DNA of 5,831 nucleotides from an uncultured Fibrobacterota bacterium (lineage in GTDB: Bacteria; Fibrobacterota; Chitinivibrionia; Chitinivibrionales; CAIOZP01): assembly GCA_903862805.1 (NCBI GenBank), contig CAIOZP010000137.1, positions 1 to 5,831 of the forward strand. Direction: 5' to 3'. The notes under the pieces were generated by a model. That model did no database searches, was not told where the DNA came from, and worked only from the letters and a program-made list of their open reading frames with translations. How positions within the stretch are numbered: the first letter of the stretch is position 1; every line of letters starts with the position of its first letter. The position numbers were made by a program, and so were the translations under genes. Below, in pieces: positions 1 through 5,043 of this stretch.

Positions 1-578
1 CGCACAATCGCATCCCGAGCCGCGTAAAGTTCGAGGCATCCGTTGTTGCCACAATTGCAGTGACGCCCTTCCGGCTCGATCGACATGTGCCCGATCTCGC
101 CCGCGCAGAACGATGATCCGCGATAAATCTGTCCGCCAAACAATAGCGCCCCGCCGATTCCGGTGCCGACAGTTAGCGCAACAATATCGGAATATCCGCG
201 CGCTGCTCCGACCGAGGCCTCCGCAAGTGCCATCAAATTGACATCGTTGTCCATTATCACCGGCAGTCCGCAGGTTTCCGAGAAATTTCCTGACTCGCAT
301 CCGTCAAGCGAAGGCACGTTGACCGCACGCAAAACTTTCTGCGCCGAAAAATCCACTACACCAGGAACACCTATTCCGCATCCAACAATATCGGTTTCGT
401 GGCCTGCCGCTTGTGCGCGGGCCAGCACCGCTTTGCAAATTTTCGCAATGAATTCCGTCATTGATGCGCCATCGCATCCGGTGTCGAAAACCGAAGTGAA
501 TTCAAGCTTGCCATCTTCACCGACAATACCGGCCTTCACCTGCGTTCCACCTATATCAATCCCGATACAATGGCTCAA
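1..578 (-). CDS. ROK-family sugar kinase (glucokinase-like), C-terminus cut by window edge
   Basis: This is the first 192 residues of a ROK-family sugar kinase, which would phosphorylate a hexose (glucose, N-acetylglucosamine, fructose or similar) with ATP in the cytoplasm. Seen in the sequence: the N-terminal phosphate loop GIDIGGTQVKAG (residues 6-17); the DNDVN stretch (110-114), whose Asp112 fits the catalytic base; the TVGTGIGGALLFGGQ phosphate-2 region (136-150); and the ROK zinc site, with His164 in GEIGHM followed by Cys174, Cys176 and Cys181 in CNCGNNGCLE. There is no N-terminal helix-turn-helix, so it is a kinase and not a ROK repressor. Family members run to about 300-320 residues, so roughly a third is missing. 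I chose the TTG start at 578 because AAAGAGG lies five bases upstream and the phosphate loop begins a few residues later. In-frame TTG (593) and GTG (614) starts are also possible. It is transcribed divergently from the 737 gene. The exact sugar cannot be read from this fragment. Confidence 0.93.
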   Translation of the reverse strand, partial: MSHCIGIDIGGTQVKAGIVGEDGKLEFTSVFDTGCDGASMTEFIAKICKAVLARAQAAGHETDIVGCGIGVPGVVDFSAQKVLRAVNVPSLDGCESGNFSETCGLPVIMDNDVNLMALAEASVGAARGYSDIVALTVGTGIGGALLFGGQIYRGSSFCAGEIGHMSIEPEGRHCNCGNNGCLELYAARDAIV

Positions 579-583
579 AACGA

Positions 584-590
584 CCTCTTT
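584..590 (-). promoter_or_regulatory. Ribosome binding site deciding the TTG start of the ROK kinase
   Basis: On the minus strand AAAGAGG is followed by a five-base spacer (TCGTT) and then TTG at 578. No in-frame ATG exists near the ROK phosphate loop. This purine-rich site is the best reason to prefer the TTG at 578 over the in-frame TTG at 593 or GTG at 614. Confidence 0.6.
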
Positions 591-634
591 CAACTGTTGA
601 CATTCCCGATGCACAAAATGCGTTTTTTTGCTTC

Positions 635-663
635 TGTATAATTTTTCCTAAACTATATTCTAA
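635..663 (-). promoter_or_regulatory. Candidate sigma-70-type promoter for the ROK kinase
   Basis: Read on the minus strand, TTAGAA (658-663, four of six bases of TTGACA) is followed by a 17-base spacer and TATACA (635-640, four of six of TATAAT). Transcription would start near 628, giving a leader of about 50 bases before the TTG start. The match is only moderate, and the region is AT-rich, so chance matches are likely. Confidence 0.3.
637..642 (+). promoter_or_regulatory. Candidate -10 element for the 737 gene
   Basis: A perfect TATAAT lies 95 bases upstream of the 737 start, just after a run of seven T (623-629). No good TTGACA-like -35 is present at 16-18 bases upstream, so this is a -10 match only. 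It overlaps the candidate minus-strand -10 at 635-640. If real, the transcript would carry a leader of about 90 bases containing the inverted repeat at 669-693. Confidence 0.3.
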
Positions 664-668
664 CGAGA

Positions 669-693
669 CCTGACATGAGTCCTCTCCGTCAGG
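669..693 (+). repeat. Inverted repeat in the leader of the 737 gene
   Basis: CCTGAC (669-674) and GTCAGG (688-693) are perfect inverted copies separated by 13 bases. They sit between the candidate TATAAT and the start codon. They could form a weak six-pair hairpin in the RNA or be a two-half-site operator. There is no following T-run, so this is not a terminator. Confidence 0.35.
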
Positions 694-736
694 ACAATGA
701 GGCAGAGTACTGTTCACTTTACTAAAAGGAGTTTCA

Positions 737-2041
737 ATGAAGCGTCTTCTGACAGTTGCGATTCTCGCTACGGCAATCGCGGCAAACGCGCAAAACAATG
801 CCCGTATTTCGGCTATGGGTGGCGTCTACAACATCAACGACATCACAAACATCAACAGCAATCCGGCGAACGCGCTGAGCTATAAGGATAATGTTCAGCT
901 TACGATTACCGGTTATCAGGCTCCGGTTGATGTGGTCAATCCGCTGTATGGAATCAAGAGCATCGGGCACGGCATGATTCTTGGTGTGTTTTACGTTCCT
1001 TACAGAGTTTATTCACAGGATCTGTACACGCAGATTGCCGCTTGGAACGGTGGCATTCCCATAACCACAATAGACTCTGCAATAATGCCAATACCGCATG
1101 TACTTGCAGGTTTCGGTGGCGGCGGAATCAATATTGCGGCTGATCTCTATTTTGAACGTGGCCTGAATACTGTGAAAAATTCTGATGACAATGCCGCTGG
1201 AACAACAAAAGTTACGACAACACGGCTCTTCAATCTTCCAGGAGTAAAACTTGGTCTTTCCTTCGCCAATATTCCGATTTCCGTTGCTGCTGGTGTCGGC
1301 ATTCCGAAGGCACACTACAAGACAGTAACCTCACCGGCTGGTGCTGCATCGACAACATCGGAAAACATTGCAACCGGTGTAAAAAGCAGCCTCAATTTTG
1401 AAGCAAAGCCCAAGATTCAGGATGCAACGATTACTGCCGGCCTAAACATGGGATTGATCCGTTATCATGACGAAGACAAACCGGCTGGTGGACCCAACAC
1501 GAAGACCAGTACTTTCAATCACGACACCGTATCGGCTTACGTTGGCGTTGATAGAATCTCCCCGAAGGTCAATGCTCTATTCTCTCTGCTTGTTGATGGT
1601 GGTATATCGCATGACGGATTTACACCTGTTGCCGACACGATAGCGAAACTCGATACCAACACGATTTTCGTTGACATCCGCGCCGGTGCCGAAAAGACAT
1701 GGGTTCCGGAGTTTATCAAATTCTTCGATAACGCATCTGTTCGTGCCGGACTTGACTACAACATCAGTCGCGCCATCGACCACAATGTCATCAAGCAAGC
1801 AAGTGCCGATCCTGCGGTTGGTACTGTCTTCAAGCATAACGAAGTAACCCACAATGCCACAAACCGCAGCTACGTCAACCCGACCTTCGGTGCCGGTATC
1901 GGCAAAGGCGTTGTCAGTTTCGATGTTGTGATCGCTCCTCTTGCTCTTCGCAATGTCTTCAAGGAAATCAACGGCGTTTCAACAGCCGACGATTTTGTCG
2001 AAGCAACACTTTCCCTCGATATGGGCAAAGCAAAGAAGTAA
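737..2041 (+). CDS. Exported, probable outer-membrane beta-rich protein of unknown function
   Basis: I do not recognise a named family. The 434-residue product opens with a clear signal peptide: basic MKR, a hydrophobic stretch LLTVAILATAIAA, and ANA before Q19 as a likely signal peptidase I site. The mature start (ARISAMGGVYNINDITNINSNPANAL, broken here only by the Asn-rich part at residues 30-42) recalls the 'AMGGA...NPA' opening of FadL/OmpP1- and PorV-like outer-membrane proteins, where a Gly-Gly turn precedes an Asn-Pro-Ala motif. The rest alternates short hydrophobic strands with Gly/Asn/Thr/Asp-rich turns, for example VKLGLSFANIPISVAAGVGIP, as expected of a barrel. There are no cysteines. 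It ends EATLSLDMGKAKK, without the terminal aromatic residue usual for BAM substrates. The start is secure: AAGGAG lies at 726-731, five bases before ATG. It is monocistronic, with a strong terminator just after the stop. A fatty-acid or hydrocarbon channel, or a surface scaffold, is possible but unproven. Confidence 0.85.
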   Translation: MKRLLTVAILATAIAANAQNNARISAMGGVYNINDITNINSNPANALSYKDNVQLTITGYQAPVDVVNPLYGIKSIGHGMILGVFYVPYRVYSQDLYTQIAAWNGGIPITTIDSAIMPIPHVLAGFGGGGINIAADLYFERGLNTVKNSDDNAAGTTKVTTTRLFNLPGVKLGLSFANIPISVAAGVGIPKAHYKTVTSPAGAASTTSENIATGVKSSLNFEAKPKIQDATITAGLNMGLIRYHDEDKPAGGPNTKTSTFNHDTVSAYVGVDRISPKVNALFSLLVDGGISHDGFTPVADTIAKLDTNTIFVDIRAGAEKTWVPEFIKFFDNASVRAGLDYNISRAIDHNVIKQASADPAVGTVFKHNEVTHNATNRSYVNPTFGAGIGKGVVSFDVVIAPLALRNVFKEINGVSTADDFVEATLSLDMGKAKK

Positions 2042-2063
2042 TTTCTTTACCGAATATCATTGG

Positions 2064-2099
2064 AGAAAGGTCGGCGGAACTCTGCCGACCTTTCTTTTT
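2064..2099 (+). terminator. Strong intrinsic terminator after the 737 gene
   Basis: A perfect 12-pair stem (2064-2075 with 2084-2095) encloses an eight-base loop GGAACTCT and runs into a pyrimidine tract with a final T-run (2091-2099). It starts 22 bases after the TAA of the 737 gene. The stem core is GC-rich (GGTCGGC/GCCGACC). This separates the 737 unit from the next gene, which therefore needs its own promoter. Confidence 0.9.
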
Positions 2100-2101
2100 A
2101 C

Positions 2102-2116
2102 AAAGGTCTCGACCTT
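2102..2116 (+). repeat. Short palindrome sharing the terminator arm sequence
   Basis: AAGGTC (2103-2108) and GACCTT (2111-2116) form a near-perfect palindrome with a two-base centre, TC. AAAGGTC (2102-2108) also repeats the 5' terminator arm (2066-2072) and is complementary to the 3' arm (GACCTTT, 2087-2093). It could be an operator-like dyad upstream of the next gene, or decayed terminator material. The function is not known. Confidence 0.4.
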
Positions 2117-2162
2117 AGGACAATTTGTATGGCAATATCGCTTCGAAATCGGCAGAAACAAT

Positions 2163-2189
2163 TCAAGCAATTTGTGTAGTTGCCGATAA
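2163..2189 (+). promoter_or_regulatory. Sigma-28 (FliA)-type flagellar promoter
   Basis: GCCGATAA at 2182-2189 is an exact copy of the FliA -10 consensus. Exactly 11 bases upstream the octamer TCAAGCAA (2163-2170) matches the core of the -35 consensus TAAAGTTT at TnAAG. Octamer spacing of 11 is the enterobacterial FliA arrangement. Transcription would start near 2196, giving a leader of about 20 bases that ends in the GGAGG of the 2216 gene. No comparable sigma-70 match was found between the upstream terminator and the gene, which strengthens the call. Confidence 0.65.
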
Positions 2190-2215
2190 ACTTAAAGTAA
2201 ACGCTGGAGGAAAAT

Positions 2216-2752
2216 ATGCAGATCAATGGAACAACGGTTGACGCCCTTACCTGGCTTCAAACCGACGACACGCTGAAAAGCACCGCAGCGGCCGCTTCAT
2301 CGGCAGGAAGTTCTGCTTCCAGCTCGGCTACTTCGTCAAGTTCGACACCGAGTTCAAGCACGGCATCCGATGGTAGCACAACTTCCAGCAATGGAACCGA
2401 CAGTGCCACGCTCAGTGCGATTTCCATGACGCTCTACAAAGCGCAGAATACGTCCAACCTGGTGTCATCACTGCTTGGAACAACAGCCTCAGATACATCG
2501 TTCAGCGCCCAGATGTCGGGAATTCTGAGCAAGATCAATACGCCATCGACATCTGCTTTGTCGGGATCGGGTTCCGCCGCTTCAACTGCTTCGAGCACAC
2601 TCGACAGCATTCTTTCCAATTCACGGTCGATTTATTCGACAACAAAAGCGGATCTTGACGCGATCGCGGTTGACACTCCGTGGGATTCGAGCGCAGCTGC
2701 TTCCGGCACGTCTTCGACAGATAATTCTACGACGGGTGGAACTTCTTCGTAG
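2216..2752 (+). CDS. Ser/Thr-rich low-complexity protein, probably of the flagellar regulon
   Basis: I do not recognise this 178-residue protein. By my count it has 51 Ser and 30 Thr (about 45% together), only five Lys/Arg, about a dozen Asp, no Glu, no Cys and no His, so it is acidic and likely largely disordered. Three parts are visible: a short ordinary N-terminus MQINGTTVDALTWLQTDDTL (1-20); a Ser/Ala/Thr tract (22-60); and a middle with possible helices (63-107, containing MTLYKAQNTSNLVSSLLG and FSAQMSGILSKI), plus another around 128-155 before a Ser/Thr tail. There is no signal peptide or membrane segment. Ser-rich, cysteine-free, signal-less proteins are common among substrates of the flagellar export apparatus, and the FliA-type promoter upstream fits that role. 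This is inference: no rod, hook, filament or FlgM signature is visible. The start is well supported by GGAGG (2206-2210), five bases before ATG. It is convergent with the 4839 gene. Confidence 0.75.
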   Translation: MQINGTTVDALTWLQTDDTLKSTAAAASSAGSSASSSATSSSSTPSSSTASDGSTTSSNGTDSATLSAISMTLYKAQNTSNLVSSLLGTTASDTSFSAQMSGILSKINTPSTSALSGSGSAASTASSTLDSILSNSRSIYSTTKADLDAIAVDTPWDSSAAASGTSSTDNSTTGGTSS

Positions 2753-2761
2753 CATCCGCGC

Positions 2762-2793
2762 GAGTGGTCAGGATTTTTGATAAATCTCCGCTC
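2762..2793. repeat. Nested inverted repeat between convergent genes
   Basis: The 41-base gap between two convergent stops contains GAGTGG (2762-2767) facing CCGCTC (2788-2793), which pair with one G-T wobble. Inside them GATTT (2772-2776) faces AAATC (2782-2786) around TTGAT. The structure is strand-symmetric and could act as a weak bidirectional terminator. It has no good T-run on either side, so that role is uncertain. Confidence 0.3.
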
Positions 2794-4839
2794 TCACAGC
2801 CAAGCGGCAAAACGAAGGCCGACTGTAACCGTTCCTTCATCGAGAGTCACCGGAACGGGACGAAGCTGGTCGTCCCACGAATATTCACGAACATTTATCC
2901 ACGACCGGTTGTAATGATCAACGCGACTCATTACGAATCGCGGAACATTGGTCAGCATGATGTAGGCATCGAAGCGGACGATATTGCGTTCGTTGCGGTC
3001 AATGCCCTGCCGGATCTCCAGCTTCGCGTCAATCCTTTTGTATGTCGGCCCTTTGAATTGTTCGTTGCCCCACATCAGTGTTCCGCCACTCGTCAGATAC
3101 GGCTTTCGGTATCGCACACCATCTTCAAAAGTTCCAATCACTCGCAGCAAAATCGCACTGTCAAACATTTTCACCGTAAGCGCGCTTTTGTTCGACCAGG
3201 GAACTTCCCAATCCGCCGCGTGAGTTCCGGCGCTGTCTTTCAGAACCGATCGCAACAGATTCTGCGATGTCCAAAGTTGGAAATATTTCCCGAGTGCCGC
3301 GTCAATCGTTGCGTTGATGCCCTCGGCGTTTCCGCGCGTTTGTCTCGATTCATCCCAGATCGGTCGCGAAACCGTGTCGGTTTTTACCGGCACAAGATCT
3401 TTGTATTTCGCGAAGCCCGACAAGCTCAGATTGAGCCATTGAAACGGCTGAACGGAAGATGTCGCATTGCAGTTTACCGTGAGAATTCGTTGCTTCGCGT
3501 ATTCATCGGAAGGCAATCCGCGAAAATCTGGTTGCGAAGTAACGCATCCACCCGAAAGAGAAACTGAACTGTGTAGGAAATTGCACGCAAGCCAGATCCC
3601 TGGATCGAAAAATGGTTTTGTTCCGGTGACGAAAATTCCTGTGTGACCATCAAGGCCGTAGCTGAACCATTTGTTTGCTGCCTGTTTCCAGCTGGTGGAA
3701 AGGCCGAGGATTCCGCCGTTGGATTTACGTTTCAATGTGTCTTCGATGTAGTTCGTATCTGTTATGAAATATCCGCTTTGGTTATAAAGAGCATACTGAG
3801 TTGTCAATTTGAGATCGCCATCACGTTTTGAAATGTCACCATGAAAATGAACTGAAAAATGGCTTCCATTTTCTGTGCCGATTTTGGGGTTGATTTCTGC
3901 CGCAAATCCTGCGTCAGTTTGATTCACTGTAACCAAGGGGATGACGTTGGAAACTTTTTTACCTTCGTACCAATATTCTTTGCTGCCGCCGACACTCGCA
4001 TTCCATGAAGTGTCGCGGTCTGAACTTTTTATAGACAATGTAGCAATTCCAAAAGGATATGAGGCGCGTTGCTTCTTATCCAAAAGATTATTTATGTTCA
4101 GACTGTCAAGATACACGTCACTTCCAAAGACAACGAATTCTGAAATATCTACCGAGCGAGATCTTTGTACTCCACGCAACTGTGTATCAAAATATGAGTG
4201 TGGAGGATTAATGCCGATATAGGCATTTGTATTTGACGAGTAATCTTTGTTCAAAAAGGCACTCGCATCTGATATTCTGCCCGTCAATTCGTAATAATTT
4301 TTGATCTTGTGCAACGGCAGCTCCAATGATCCATCCGCGCCATTCTCCCCATATCCGAAAAGCGCCTGCGGTCTCCACATCCCTCCAACACCTTTTCCAG
4401 TCTTCAGCAAAGGATCAACTGTCAGCACCGATCCCGATGCTCCACTGTACCGACCGGAAATTCTCTGCGTTTCCATCTGGATCTTGTTGTCGGTTCCCAT
4501 GTTGATTATGCTGCGGTCGGGGAAAATCTGTCCGGGAAAATGCGACAGCGTCAGCACCGGAATTCCGTTTACGTAGTAACGGTTGTCATAATAGTTATCG
4601 CCCTGAACCAGCATGAGCGAACCGGCTTCTTTGACCGCAGTGACCGAGGGCTGCATAAGCAGAATCGTGTTGAGATCGTAAACACGGCCCACGATGTTTT
4701 CTGATTTCTCGACATCGACATCTCTTCGCACTGGCTTGGTCGCCCATGTTGTGACGGTATCAAGTTCAAGAAGTGCTTCCGATGTGTCCGGTGTTGCAGA
4801 ACATAAAAGGAAGAGACAACCTTGCAGAAAGTGCATCAT
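2794..4839 (-). CDS. TonB-dependent-receptor-like outer-membrane protein
   Basis: This 681-residue product reads as a TonB-dependent receptor, which would bind and import a ligand across the outer membrane using TonB energy. After a hydrophobic leader (FLQGCLFLLCSA, 4-15) comes ELDTVTTWA (25-33), resembling a TonB box. A plug domain follows at about 45-142: VYDLNTILLMQPSV, LMLVQGDNYYDNRYYVNG, IPVLTLSHFPG and RYSGASGSVLTVDP correspond to the conserved plug blocks ('dl..iL...PgV', 'l.vRG....nr..idGvP', 'yG..sGsvl.v'), with VQG in place of VRG. The remaining ~530 residues alternate strands and turns, ending TVTVGLRFAAWL. It is at the short end for the family and lacks an N-terminal carboxypeptidase-regulatory-like domain. 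The substrate cannot be told. ATG at 4839 directly follows an in-frame TGA, so the start cannot lie further upstream. AGG seven bases before it is a modest ribosome site. The leader lacks Lys/Arg in its n-region, which is unusual. Confidence 0.85.
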   Translation of the reverse strand: MMHFLQGCLFLLCSATPDTSEALLELDTVTTWATKPVRRDVDVEKSENIVGRVYDLNTILLMQPSVTAVKEAGSLMLVQGDNYYDNRYYVNGIPVLTLSHFPGQIFPDRSIINMGTDNKIQMETQRISGRYSGASGSVLTVDPLLKTGKGVGGMWRPQALFGYGENGADGSLELPLHKIKNYYELTGRISDASAFLNKDYSSNTNAYIGINPPHSYFDTQLRGVQRSRSVDISEFVVFGSDVYLDSLNINNLLDKKQRASYPFGIATLSIKSSDRDTSWNASVGGSKEYWYEGKKVSNVIPLVTVNQTDAGFAAEINPKIGTENGSHFSVHFHGDISKRDGDLKLTTQYALYNQSGYFITDTNYIEDTLKRKSNGGILGLSTSWKQAANKWFSYGLDGHTGIFVTGTKPFFDPGIWLACNFLHSSVSLSGGCVTSQPDFRGLPSDEYAKQRILTVNCNATSSVQPFQWLNLSLSGFAKYKDLVPVKTDTVSRPIWDESRQTRGNAEGINATIDAALGKYFQLWTSQNLLRSVLKDSAGTHAADWEVPWSNKSALTVKMFDSAILLRVIGTFEDGVRYRKPYLTSGGTLMWGNEQFKGPTYKRIDAKLEIRQGIDRNERNIVRFDAYIMLTNVPRFVMSRVDHYNRSWINVREYSWDDQLRPVPVTLDEGTVTVGLRFAAWL

Positions 4840-4883
4840 TCAATCGCCTGTAATAATGGTTACCGGTGCCTTGTGAAGTTGCG

Positions 4884-4911
4884 GCTATACTTTGGCATTA
4901 ATTGCTGTCAA
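4884..4911 (-). promoter_or_regulatory. Sigma-70-type promoter of the TonB-receptor-like gene
   Basis: Read on the minus strand, a perfect TTGACA (4906-4911) is followed by a 16-base spacer and TATAGC (4884-4889, four of six of TATAAT). An AT-rich tract (4911-4923) just upstream could act as an UP element. Initiation near 4877 would give a leader of about 38 bases to the ATG at 4839. No obvious repressor palindrome overlaps it. Confidence 0.65.
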
Positions 4912-4931
4912 ATATATAAATAGGGCGGATG

Positions 4932-4949
4932 CTCAGCCTCACTACTGAG
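4932..4949. repeat. Small inverted repeat upstream of the TonB-receptor promoter
   Basis: CTCAG (4932-4936) and CTGAG (4945-4949) are perfect inverted copies around eight bases. The repeat lies about 20 bases upstream of the -35 element of the 4839 gene, where an activator site could sit. Five-base arms occur often by chance, so this is weak. Confidence 0.2.
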
Positions 4950-4981
4950 AGGAATTTACGAATCGGGGATGTGACACTAAG

Positions 4982-5016
4982 CCCAAAAACATAGACGCTT
5001 TGAAATTGACAAAGCG
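4982..5016 (-). terminator. Probable intrinsic terminator of the iron-sulfur gene
   Basis: On the minus strand a perfect seven-pair hairpin, CGCTTTG / CAAAGCG (arms 5010-5016 and 4996-5002) with a seven-base loop, starts 27 bases after the TAA of the 5044 gene. TCTATGTTTTTGG follows. The T-run is short and begins a few bases after the stem, and the stem is only moderately GC-rich, so termination may be partial. It lies well upstream of the promoter at 4884-4911. Confidence 0.5.
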
Positions 5017-5043
5017 AATGGTAAAGAGTGCTTCAATAATTTC

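Noticed and set aside
163..600. A 145-codon plus-strand open frame over the kinase region.
   Set aside because: The opposite strand encodes a clear ROK kinase with its phosphate loops and zinc site, so this frame is a shadow.
2182..2190. Reading CGATAAA as the -10 of a sigma-70 promoter, with TTCAAG as -35.
   Set aside because: It matches sigma-70 at only about half the positions, whereas the same bases match the sigma-28 octamer perfectly at the correct spacing.
2764..3567. A long open frame (267 codons, GTG start) on the plus strand, antisense to the receptor gene.
   Set aside because: It lies wholly within or against the TonB-receptor-like gene, its translation is rich in Arg, Ser and Cys with no recognisable motif, and no convincing ribosome site precedes it. 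It is a shadow of the real gene.
4794..4839. Lipobox-like Cys residues (LQGC at 5-8, LLLC at 10-13) in the leader of the receptor-like protein.
   Set aside because: Gln at -2 in the first and Leu at -1 in the second do not fit a lipobox, and the first Cys is too close to the N-terminus. A signal peptidase I leader fits better.
4929..4994. A 21-codon plus-strand frame starting ATGCTCAGC in the gap between the receptor-like and iron-sulfur genes.
   Set aside because: It has only a weak GGGCGG before it, no promoter I trust on that strand, and no recognisable product.
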